Assembly (NCBI GenBank): GCA_903847095.1
Contig: CAINCQ010000039.1
Coordinates: forward strand, 1-58,678
DNA: 58,678 nucleotides
Direction of reading: 5' to 3'
Source: an uncultured bacterium
Lineage (GTDB): Bacteria; Patescibacteriota; Minisyncoccia; Minisyncoccales; UBA5738
Part shown: piece by piece, positions 28,670 to 38,166 of the stretch
How positions within the stretch are numbered: the stretch's first letter is position 1
Layout: the number at the start of each line of letters is the position of its first letter
Notes under the pieces: model-generated
What the model saw: the letters and a program-made list of their open reading frames with translations, nothing else
The model's database searches: none
What the model was told of the DNA's origin: nothing
Program-made: the position numbers and the translations under genes

Positions 28670-29533
28670 TTACCAGACTTTGTTGAATTCCCAGCCCTGT
28701 TTTTTGGCATTTTCGAAATAATTTTGCAATATATTTTCCGAATCGCGGTCGGTTTGGTTTTTGCCGATGATATAGTGAAGGCAAAGCAATAATCCCAAAT
28801 AAGAATCAATGTTCAGTTCGTAAGAATCACCCGGTCCGTCATATTTGCAATTCAGGCAGAATATTAAGCGGTCAGGGTTAGGCTGGATCAGCATGCCGTG
28901 CACCGCGTTGGAATAGCCGCAACCGTTGGCGCCTATACCAGCCAGTGTTTCGGCGACTTTTCTGGTTGCCATGCGGCCGAGGGGTTCGTATTTATCCTGG
29001 ACCATGAAGAAAATAAACTTATATTTTCTTAGGTCGGGTATCTCTAAATTCTTGATTTTCTCTTGTATCTGACCCAGATCTTCCCTTAAGAGCCAATAGA
29101 TCATCGCCGCGTAAGTACTGATGTTGTAGGTTGGCGGTTCGAGGTTGGCGCCAAAGACAAAAATGTCCGACGCCTTTAGAAATTTTCCCGCCGGCGGTTC
29201 CGGATTATTCGTCAACAGCTTAGGCTGCCAATTTTTTTTGGTTAACCATTCGGCCATTTTAAGCCCGTCTTTTCCGCCGGAAGCGTTTACGATATAAATA
29301 TCGGAATCGCGCGCCGGCTCGTTTTCGAAAAAAATTTGATAATTGGAAACATTCAAGGCGCATCCGGAAAGATATTGCGCGAAAATCTTGCCGGTATTGG
29401 CGGCGTCGCCGCTTCCCAAAAAGATATTGCGGCCGCTTTTCGGGATTATTAGATCCGGAAATTTCCAGCCGGGTAAATTTTCCAGCGTCTTGAGCGCGTA
29501 ATAATCCAATTTTTCGATTTTATCCGTTGCCAT
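28670..29533 (-). CDS. Hypothetical SIS (sugar isomerase)-like protein
   Basis: IFLGSGDAANTGKIFAQYLSG..DSDIYIVNASGGKDGLKMAEWL..YEPLGRMATRKVAETLAGIGA resembles the SIS fold. Confidence 0.55.
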   Translation of the reverse strand: MATDKIEKLDYYALKTLENLPGWKFPDLIIPKSGRNIFLGSGDAANTGKIFAQYLSGCALNVSNYQIFFENEPARDSDIYIVNASGGKDGLKMAEWLTKKNWQPKLLTNNPEPPAGKFLKASDIFVFGANLEPPTYNISTYAAMIYWLLREDLGQIQEKIKNLEIPDLRKYKFIFFMVQDKYEPLGRMATRKVAETLAGIGANGCGYSNAVHGMLIQPNPDRLIFCLNCKYDGPGDSYELNIDSYLGLLLCLHYIIGKNQTDRDSENILQNYFENAKKQGWEFNKVW

Positions 29534-29588
29534 GAAAATCAAAAGTAATTTTTTATTGTTCTACGGGTAAGCCCCGGGAGCATAAAAT

Positions 29589-29700
29589 GTAGCCAGAGGC
29601 TACCTTCCCGCATCCTGCGGGAAGAAATGAGGAGGACTTCCGCCCCGCAGGATGCGGGGGAGGATACTTCCTCTGGCCGACAGGCGTGGTTTAAGGCTAC
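29589..29700 (+). repeat. Hairpin-rich intergenic palindromic element
   Basis: gtagcc-aga-ggctac; cccgcatcctgcggg (29607-29621); ccccgcaggatgcgggg (29643-29659); outer gtagcc/ggctac. Confidence 0.7.
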
Positions 29701-29732
29701 GTCGTTCGAAAAGCTTTTGGAAAATCAATATT

Positions 29733-31700
29733 TTATTTCCAGACCCGTTTTTCTTTTAAATACCAATTTTGGATGCTGGTAAAACGCTTCGAGGGATCAA
29801 CGAGGATCCCGGTGCCGATTCCTTTTACTCCCGATGTCATATAGTTGTAATTTTGGTTATACAAGAATACCGCGGGAGAATCTTTGATGAGCAGGTCCTG
29901 GAAAGCTTCGAGCTTTTTGGCCCGTTCCGTTCCGTCGGTCGTTTCGCGAATCTCTTTTAAAAGTTTATCACAATCGCTGTTTTCGTACAAAGACAGGTTC
30001 AATCCCGGATCGACGACTTGGGTCGAATGCCAGAAGGGGTAGGGATCGGGGATCGAACCCAAAACTTCCCCGAACAAAAGGATCTGGTAGTTCCGGGGCT
30101 TGATTACATCCCGCTCCAAAGTGGAAATGTCATAACTTTGGACCTCGATTTTGACGCCAATCTTTTCCCATTGCGCTTTCAGGGAATTCGCGACACTCAT
30201 CAGAACAGGTTGATTTACCGTGGCGATCGTGAATTGGAGCGGGGTATTTTCTTCGCCGGAGGGGAAACAGACGGCGTTAAGTTTGATCCGCGTCGTTTTG
30301 AGCGCTTCCCCGGTCGGTAGGGTCAGGTTGGCCGGGTCCAGGATCTCGGATCGGTATTTTTCTTGGAATTTGGAAACGGCTTCTTTGGTCTGCGGTCCGT
30401 AGGTTCCGCTTGCTTCAAGGTCGGGTGCCACTTCTTTCTGTAGGCATTTTTGCAACTCCTTGATATCGGCAGTGGCCGTACTTCCCGCTTTCAGGTCCTT
30501 ATTGAATTGGAATGCCGGTTGTTTTTCCACGACTTTGACCCGCATACCGTCGTTTCCGGTTTTGTAGCCGGCATTGTCGAGTAATTCTTGGGCCTTGGCC
30601 GGGTCATAATTATAAACCGATTGAGGGTTTTGGTAATTAAACAGGAAGGGCAGGATTGGCGAATCCACGATCGTTCCCTTGCCATTCAAGTTTTTTTGCA
30701 GGATCTCGTTCTTGTCGGTGGCGTAATTCAGGGCCTGCCTGACAGCCGCTTCGCCCAAAGTTTTGGCGGTTTGGCTGTTGAGGAAAGCGGCGAAATAGCG
30801 CGGAAACAAGAAAACATTGGCCACGGATCCCTTGTAGCGGACGTCAGCGGTTGTTTCGTCCGCTAAATTCGGGGAGAATCCCTGGATAACGCCTCTCTTG
30901 AACGCGGCGACCAAGCTGTCGTAATCGTTAAAAAACATGAACGTGAATTGTTGCAAGTAAGGCTTTTTCGAATAATATCCGGGGTTCTTTACCAAGTCTA
31001 TGGAGGTTATTTCTCCGTCCTTGGTTTTGTTAACGCTTTTCATCATGAACGGACCCGATCCCACCGGGTCGAGATTGAAAGGCGAGAGCGCGAAATTGTC
31101 GGCCGAAACATTCTCCCAGAGATGCCGGGGAATGATTTTTAAAGTGCAGTTTTCCAGAAAAGAAGAGTAAGGATTTTTCAATGTCAGGCGCAAGCTCGTA
31201 TCGGATATTTTTTCCGCCGATACGCCCAGCCATCTTGCGCGCAGCGGGCTTTTGTAAGCCGGATCGGAAATCGTCTTGATGGTATAGATCACGTCGTCGG
31301 CCGTGATTTTTTGGCCATCGGACCAATAAATATTGTCTTTTAAAATAAATTCGTAGTTTTTTCCGTCATCGGTGATCTTATAATCCGAAGCGAGGTCGGA
31401 CACTATCCGTCCTTTTTCGTCGTATTTCATGAGGCCGGAATATAAAAGTTCAACAATATCGCGGTCGATATCGTATGATTCGGAAAATACCGGATTCAAA
31501 AACCGCGGAGAGCCGATCTCCCCTTCGGTAAAAATGCCTTTTTCGTCCGGCATGGCAACAGTATTGTTAAGGTATAAATGGGTCGTAAGAACCGAAAAAG
31601 AGCCGATGGCGCCGATAGCGAGAGCAAGCAGGACCGCTTTTTCCTTTCGGGTGAGAATTTTAAAAAGTTGCTTCCACTGCGGGAAAGTTGGAAATGTCAT
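29733..31700 (-). CDS. Extracellular solute-binding protein family 5 (peptide ABC type), membrane-anchored, with internal PG-binding-like insertion
   Basis: FTEGEIGSPRFLNPVFSESYDIDRDIVELLYSGLMKYDEKGRIVSDLASDYKITDDGKNYEFILKDNIYWSDGQKITADDVIYTIKTISDP; insertion DIKELQKCLQKEVAPDLEASGTYGPQTKEAVSKFQEKYRSEIL. Confidence 0.88.
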   Translation of the reverse strand: MTFPTFPQWKQLFKILTRKEKAVLLALAIGAIGSFSVLTTHLYLNNTVAMPDEKGIFTEGEIGSPRFLNPVFSESYDIDRDIVELLYSGLMKYDEKGRIVSDLASDYKITDDGKNYEFILKDNIYWSDGQKITADDVIYTIKTISDPAYKSPLRARWLGVSAEKISDTSLRLTLKNPYSSFLENCTLKIIPRHLWENVSADNFALSPFNLDPVGSGPFMMKSVNKTKDGEITSIDLVKNPGYYSKKPYLQQFTFMFFNDYDSLVAAFKRGVIQGFSPNLADETTADVRYKGSVANVFLFPRYFAAFLNSQTAKTLGEAAVRQALNYATDKNEILQKNLNGKGTIVDSPILPFLFNYQNPQSVYNYDPAKAQELLDNAGYKTGNDGMRVKVVEKQPAFQFNKDLKAGSTATADIKELQKCLQKEVAPDLEASGTYGPQTKEAVSKFQEKYRSEILDPANLTLPTGEALKTTRIKLNAVCFPSGEENTPLQFTIATVNQPVLMSVANSLKAQWEKIGVKIEVQSYDISTLERDVIKPRNYQILLFGEVLGSIPDPYPFWHSTQVVDPGLNLSLYENSDCDKLLKEIRETTDGTERAKKLEAFQDLLIKDSPAVFLYNQNYNYMTSGVKGIGTGILVDPSKRFTSIQNWYLKEKRVWK

Positions 31701-31749
31701 TAGTTGGTTGGCGATATACCCCGTACGCCGTGCGTCGGGGTTTTAAGTC

Positions 31750-31785
31750 AAGAGGATACTTTCTTTGGCCCCGCAGGATGCGGGG
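31750..31785 (+). repeat. Copy of the dispersed ccccgcaggatgcgggg hairpin with gaggatact flank
   Basis: agaggatactttctttggccccgcaggatgcgggg; compare gaggatacttcctctggcc at ~29660. Confidence 0.7.
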
Positions 31786-31812
31786 AACAACATTCGGAAA
31801 ATATATAATTGA

Positions 31813-32034
31813 TTACTGCCAAACCAGATTCATCACGGCCAAGGCCAAGAATAATCCGGCTACCGCGATCGTTGCCCAAAATATTTTCTTTTGGATACCG
31901 CGCTGGGAGGTATAAGAACTGCTTTGGTCCTGTCCGAAGGCCGAGCCTAAAGCGGTGCCTCTTTGTTGGAGGAGAATGAGGATCATTAGAATCACAGAGA
32001 CTACGATTTGAGCAATGGCGATATTATTATCCAT
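31813..32034 (-). CDS. secG: Preprotein translocase subunit SecG
   Basis: AQIVVSVILMILILLQQRGTALGSAFGQDQSSSYTSQRGIQKKIFWATIAVAGLFLALA. Confidence 0.92.
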   Translation of the reverse strand: MDNNIAIAQIVVSVILMILILLQQRGTALGSAFGQDQSSSYTSQRGIQKKIFWATIAVAGLFLALAVMNLVWQ

Positions 32035-32360
32035 AAAATTGCGTTTGTGATGTAAACAATGATCGTTGCCAGGAATAAGGCCATCAGGCCTTGAATATGG
32101 AATCCGGGCGTGGCCGCTTGGGTGATCCACACCATGGCCATATCTATTACTAGACCAAACAAATTTAAAGTCAAGAGACGGAGGGGGAAGGTGATGATTT
32201 TCAATAACGGGTCCAGAAAAGAGATGAGGGCTGCCAAGAATAAGCCAGCGAGAAAAAGGGAGTTTACGCTGCCTTCGATCTGGACGTCATTGATGTACCG
32301 CGCCGCCAAAGCGATACCCAGCGCGCAGCCTAGGATCCTGACTATGAATCTTTTTAACAT
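32001..32360 (-). CDS. Phage holin family (4-TM) membrane protein
   Basis: IVRILGCALGIALAARYINDVQIEG..LKIITFPLRLLTLNLFGLVIDMAMVWI. Confidence 0.8.
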   Translation of the reverse strand: MLKRFIVRILGCALGIALAARYINDVQIEGSVNSLFLAGLFLAALISFLDPLLKIITFPLRLLTLNLFGLVIDMAMVWITQAATPGFHIQGLMALFLATIIVYITNAILWIIISPLLKS

Positions 32361-32567
32361 GGGTTTTTGGCCTGTTAAAAAACCGGATTAGATTTTTCCT
32401 TTTGACGAAACTAAAATCCATTTTACCAGAAAAGACGATTTTGGCAACTTTTGAACTCCGTCAAAAAAGCGCGATGACCATATAAGTTGCCGGAAAGCCG
32501 CTATTTACAAATCAAGGATTTTGGTTGAACATAGGTTATCTGCACTTTAACAAGCAGGAGGATGGCA

Positions 32568-33353
32568 ATGAAATTGAACATAAATCCGGTTAGAAAGCGG
32601 GGAATCCCGTTGACGAAAGCCGAATTCATAAGCGGGGATTTTCTGGTTTGCGGAAAAATACCCGAAAAAATCAAAGCCTTGATCATTGATGTCGACGGCA
32701 CCCTTTTTGAGCTGGATGCCCCGTTCTTTAAAGCCAGGCGGACCGCGCAATTACGCTGGTTGAGCCAAAGGCTGGATCTTTCTTTGCCTGACCTGGAAAG
32801 AGCGGTCACGGCGAAAAGATCTTCGATGTCGGTGAAAGGAAAGCGCGTCGGTTTCAGCGAGATCGTTTATAGCCTTGACCCGACCATTGAGTGCGCGGAA
32901 TGGCAAAAAGTAATGACGCAGTCGGCCTTGATTCACAATTTTAGCTGCCGGCTCCGGCAAAATCCGGATTTGGAAGACGCGATCTCCGACCTTACCGCTG
33001 ACCGTATCGAAGGCGCAAAGATTATCTTCGCCACCAATGCCTCGGCCGGGACCGCGGAGCTTGTCCTTAAAATGCTTTTTGGCGCCCGGCTTTTTAATCA
33101 CGGGATGTTCGGTGTAGTGGGACATGATAAAAAGATCTCCAAGCCCGATCCGGCGTTTTTTACCGAGTTGGTCGCTCCTTGCTTGCGCGCCAAGGGTGTC
33201 GCGTTGAAGCACGCGATTTCCATCGGCGACCGGCTGGGCGATGATTGTCTCGCCGCGGTTTCGGGCGGAGTAGGGGCGGCGATCAATGTGAGCGGGCCAA
33301 AAGAATTGGCCGTGGTTTTGCGCGCGGTGCGCGAATTGAGAAATGGAGCCTGA
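32568..33353 (+). CDS. HAD-family hydrolase
   Basis: ALIIDVDGTLFEL; IFATNAS; KPDPAFF; SIGDRLGDDCLAA. Confidence 0.85.
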   Translation: MKLNINPVRKRGIPLTKAEFISGDFLVCGKIPEKIKALIIDVDGTLFELDAPFFKARRTAQLRWLSQRLDLSLPDLERAVTAKRSSMSVKGKRVGFSEIVYSLDPTIECAEWQKVMTQSALIHNFSCRLRQNPDLEDAISDLTADRIEGAKIIFATNASAGTAELVLKMLFGARLFNHGMFGVVGHDKKISKPDPAFFTELVAPCLRAKGVALKHAISIGDRLGDDCLAAVSGGVGAAINVSGPKELAVVLRAVRELRNGA

Positions 33354-33452
33354 CCCGGCTCCTTTTTGTTCGTCGTTTGCTTGACCGGATGGATAAAAAG
33401 ATGAATGATCATCACGGTAATCGATCTTTAATAATATAAGCCAAGGGAGGTA

Positions 33453-34352
33453 ATGGGAATGAGCTTCAGGCTGAAGATCGGAGACGAGATCCGCGAATAC
33501 GGGACGATGAAAGGAAGTAACGAAAGCGATGGAGAAGGAGGTTATAGAGGGCCGGTTCCTTTGTACTGGGAAACGCCTTGCGGTCATTGGGATTACGAAG
33601 ATGGCAATAAATACGAATACGGATGCGAACATCTCGAGTGCGCGCGCGAATGTTCGCGGTACGGTATTCAGCCCTACACTCGGGATCGGCTTTTGGTCTG
33701 GATCCCGGTAACTAAGCCGTTGGCGTTCATCATCCTTTTGTTCGTTCATCCGGCGTTGCCGTTCTTGTTGCTCATCAGCGACTTCATTGCTTGCTTTACG
33801 CTTGGATCTTTGGGAGAAAATCGGATCGAGAAGGAGCTGGACGAATTCAAGAAGAAACATACGGTAGGAGGGGTAAAAGCTGAACAGATAGTCCATCACA
33901 CGGGAAGTAAAAACGACCATTTTATTCCAAAATGCGCGCTCTGGGTTCGTTTGTTGCCCGAGATGATCCGGACGGCCGATATGTTGTTCGTTTTTTACTT
34001 GCTTTTGGCTGTTATTTGTCTCGCGGGCCAGCAATATCCTCAAAATATAAGTTGGGACAAGGTATTTACCAATCTTTTTTTCCCGATGGTTTTCTTTGGT
34101 GTTCTGGCCTTGGCGTTGCGCCGGAGCATCCCTTTTAAATGGTTTTTCGATCCTTATTTGGAAACGGTCGTCGAGCCGGAAAAAAGACCCGGAAAAAGAG
34201 TCGTTCCGGCCTGCGCGCCCGCCGGAAAAAAGTACGGAGAGGAATATTTTACCCTCCATTATCCGCCGCCCGCGGTAAAGAATGGCGGGCAAGGGAAAAC
34301 GAAAAGCGCGTCTAAAGTCGCGGAAACCCCCGATTCGCGGTTTATAAAGTAA
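33453..34352 (+). CDS. Orphan membrane protein with Cys/His-rich N-terminal region
   Basis: CGHWDYEDGNKYEYGCEHLECARECSRYG followed by TM segments; agggagg RBS. Confidence 0.7.
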   Translation: MGMSFRLKIGDEIREYGTMKGSNESDGEGGYRGPVPLYWETPCGHWDYEDGNKYEYGCEHLECARECSRYGIQPYTRDRLLVWIPVTKPLAFIILLFVHPALPFLLLISDFIACFTLGSLGENRIEKELDEFKKKHTVGGVKAEQIVHHTGSKNDHFIPKCALWVRLLPEMIRTADMLFVFYLLLAVICLAGQQYPQNISWDKVFTNLFFPMVFFGVLALALRRSIPFKWFFDPYLETVVEPEKRPGKRVVPACAPAGKKYGEEYFTLHYPPPAVKNGGQGKTKSASKVAETPDSRFIK

Positions 34353-34398
34353 TTATGAAGCCGGCTTAAGCTGGCTTTTTTTGCGGATCGGGTGGCGC

Positions 34399-34427
34399 TT
34401 GACAACGGGTTGGTAAAAAGATAAATA
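34399..34427 (+). promoter_or_regulatory. Sigma70-like promoter of groESL
   Basis: TTGACA-N17-TAAATA. Confidence 0.75.
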
Positions 34428-34437
34428 AATAGTGTGA

Positions 34438-34464
34438 TTAGCACTCAAGCGTCGAGATTGCTAA
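34438..34464 (+). promoter_or_regulatory. CIRCE operator (HrcA site) upstream of groESL
   Basis: TTAGCACTC-N9-GATTGCTAA, one mismatch from TTAGCACTC-N9-GAGTGCTAA. Confidence 0.9.
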
Positions 34465-34481
34465 ACTGACAAATAACCCAA

Positions 34482-34670
34482 TAGACCTACTACTTAAATA
34501 TTTTCTACTGCAAGCTTCAGATTATCCCCGCATTAGCGGTGCCCATAAAAACGGCTGCGCCAAATTCATCACTCGTCGACATACTTAGCTTAAGTATGCC
34601 TCCTCGTTCTTCGTTCGGCTCGCTCAAAATCTGAAACTTTCGCTACGGAAATATTTAAGTAGTAGGTCTA
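34482..34670 (+). mobile_element. MITE-like element, copy 3, inside the groES 5' leader
   Basis: tagacctactacttaaatatttt / ggaaatatttaagtagtaggtcta; internal cgccaaattcatcactcgtcgacatacttag(c/t)ttaagtatg shared with 6727-6898. Confidence 0.9.
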
Positions 34671-34752
34671 ATTTAACAAATCGCGCGGCGTTTTTGTTTT
34701 TGCGAATAAACCTGTTCCCGAAAGCAGGGCGGCACGCGGTATTTAAATAAGC

Positions 34753-35046
34753 ATGAAGATAAAACCATTGGCAGATTACGTGCTTATCGAGTCGATCAAG
34801 GGGGAGGAGAAGACCAAGTCGGGCATCCTTCTTCCCGATAGCGTCGAAAAGGAAAAACCCGAACAGGGAAAGATCGTCGCGGTAGGCCCGGGCCGGAAAA
34901 ACAAGAAAGGGGAACTGATACCCATATCGGTGGAGCCGGGCCAAAAGGTCCTGTTTTCCAAATACGGACCCAACGAGATCAAGATCGACGGTAAGGAGTA
35001 TCTTATCGCCAAGGAAGACGATTTGCTGGCAGTGATCGAAGACTAA
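34753..35046 (+). CDS. groES: Co-chaperonin GroES
   Basis: MKIKPLADYVLIESIKGEEKTKSGILLPDS..GKIVAVGPG..VLFSKYGPNEIKIDGKEYLI. Confidence 0.97.
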   Translation: MKIKPLADYVLIESIKGEEKTKSGILLPDSVEKEKPEQGKIVAVGPGRKNKKGELIPISVEPGQKVLFSKYGPNEIKIDGKEYLIAKEDDLLAVIED

Positions 35047-35177
35047 ATAAAAACGTAAAAATCAAAAGTCAAAATGACGGAGTAAGATGTGAAAATAACT
35101 GATTCGGTCGTTTTAAATTTTACATTATCATTATCGGTTCATCGGAACCGCCCGCCAAACTCATTTTGATCTTTTAA

Positions 35178-36845
<1,668 letters not shown>

Positions 36846-36864
36846 CCTTGGACAGAAGCGACGC

Positions 36865-36893
36865 AAAACCCCTTGAATCCAAGGGGTTTTGTT
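36865..36893 (+). terminator. Intrinsic terminator after groEL
   Basis: aaaaccccttgaatccaaggggtttt. Confidence 0.85.
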
Positions 36894-36905
36894 TTGTGTT
36901 GCTCC

Positions 36906-36934
36906 TTGACACAAAGAAAGTTATAAGGTATAAT
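36906..36934 (+). promoter_or_regulatory. Perfect consensus sigma70 promoter
   Basis: TTGACA-N17-TATAAT. Confidence 0.9.
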
Positions 36935-36961
36935 AAGGAATTAACAAAAAAGAGGGAAAAA

Positions 36962-37057
36962 ATGCCAAAACAAGCAGTAAATGGCCCTGAGATGGGTTGC
37001 CCCGAGCCAGGAAGAAAGTGTGAAGGTTGTAAGTTTCCTTGTGAGGGGGATTCCTGA
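36962..37057 (+). CDS. Tiny Cys-rich protein 1 (31 aa)
   Basis: MPKQAVNGPEMGCPEPGRKCEGCKFPCEGDS; agaggg RBS; directly downstream of consensus promoter. Confidence 0.65.
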   Translation: MPKQAVNGPEMGCPEPGRKCEGCKFPCEGDS

Positions 37058-37179
37058 TGTGCGGATGCGACGGTAAGAAAGAGAAATCATGTGAATGCGA
37101 AGCCGGAAACGGCGGATGCAAGGATGGGAACTGCCAAGGCAAAAAGGAGGATCAAAAAAGGGTTCTAGAAAAAGAATAG
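37057..37179 (+). CDS. Tiny Cys-rich, metallothionein-like protein 2 (40 aa), TGATG-overlapping with protein 1
   Basis: MCGCDGKKEKSCECEAGNGGCKDGNCQGKKEDQKRVLEKE. Confidence 0.65.
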   Translation: MCGCDGKKEKSCECEAGNGGCKDGNCQGKKEDQKRVLEKE

Positions 37180-37310
37180 ATTATTTTTTATTATAGCGGG
37201 GACTTGATCCTCGTTTTGTTTTGTACTATCAAACGCCGACTTGGACGTTAAAACTTGGCGGAGCCGGCAGTTTAAAACCATCCTATTCTAATCATTCCTT
37301 TTTATTGCAA

Positions 37311-37335
37311 CTTGCAGAGGTTAAACCTATGCAAG
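37311..37335 (+). other. Strong intergenic stem-loop upstream of lemA
   Basis: cttgca-g-aggt-taa-acct-a-tgcaag. Confidence 0.5.
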
Positions 37336-37494
37336 TCAGCTTCACGGTGAAACGGAGGCGCGGCGCTATATGTGAATGGCAGAACGAGGCGAATCCTTGA
37401 ATTTTTCCCTGTTTGTTATACAATAATACTGTAATAGAGGCATAAACTATAACGGCCAGCCGCGTAAGAAGCGGTTTTGCCAAAATATTATCAT

Positions 37495-38058
37495 ATGGAT
37501 TTTTTCTTAATTGTTATCATTGTGATTGTGGCGTTGGCCATTTGGGCGGTTCTTGATTATAACGGCTTCGTCGCTTTAAAAAACCGGGCCAAAGAAGCTT
37601 GGTCCGATATTGACGTTCAATTGAAACGCCGGTACGATTTGATTCCTAATTTGATCGAAACGGTTAAAGGCTACGCTTCCCACGAGAAAGAAGTTTTTGA
37701 GAAAGTGACGCTCGCCCGGACCGCGGCCATGGGAGCGCAAACGGCGACCGATCGCGCGCAGAAAGAAGACGCTTTGTCGGGTACGCTAAAAAGCCTTTTC
37801 GCGGTAGCCGAGAGTTACCCCGATTTGAAAGCATCGACGAACTTCTTGGAACTTCAACGCGACCTTACCGATACCGAAGACAAGATCCAGGCCGCTCGCC
37901 GGTTTTACAACACCAATGTCCGCGATTTAAACATCAAGATCGAAAGTTTTCCTTCCAGTATCATTGCCAATGCCTTCGGCTTTGCCAAGATGGATCTTTT
38001 TGAGATCGCGAACGCCGCCGAAAGGGAAGTGCCGAAAGTGAGTTTTGAGAAGAAGTAA
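37495..38058 (+). CDS. lemA: LemA family protein
   Basis: YNGFVALKNRAKEAWSDIDVQLKRRYDLIPNLIETVKGYASHEKEVFEKVT. Confidence 0.96.
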   Translation: MDFFLIVIIVIVALAIWAVLDYNGFVALKNRAKEAWSDIDVQLKRRYDLIPNLIETVKGYASHEKEVFEKVTLARTAAMGAQTATDRAQKEDALSGTLKSLFAVAESYPDLKASTNFLELQRDLTDTEDKIQAARRFYNTNVRDLNIKIESFPSSIIANAFGFAKMDLFEIANAAEREVPKVSFEKK

Positions 38059-38166
38059 ATAATTTTTCTCGGTTTTTTGAAACACTTGCACCGGATAAAT
38101 ACGGTGCAAGTTTTCTCAAAAAGCAGAAAAGTTTACAATCTCTGCTTAAAATCCTAAGCTGAATAT

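Noticed and set aside
28459-28809. 116-aa minus-strand ORF upstream of galU/MITE copy 2
   Set aside because: Overlaps the end of the SIS-like gene in another frame and has no RBS or recognizable domain.
31688-31915. Possible tRNA near 31700-31745 (ORF translation ..RRGFKSRG.. is reminiscent of tRNA T-arms)
   Set aside because: No closing acceptor or D-arm pairing; the sequence is a ccccg..cgggg hairpin and dispersed repeat instead.
32001-32360. Holin-family protein as evidence for a prophage
   Set aside because: Isolated gene next to secG; 4-TM holin-like proteins are common as chromosomal membrane proteins and no phage structural or lysis genes are nearby.
32751-34292. 513-aa minus-strand ORF
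   Set aside because: Antisense to the HAD and Cys/His membrane protein genes, low-complexity composition, no domain resemblance; the plus-strand genes have RBS and terminators.
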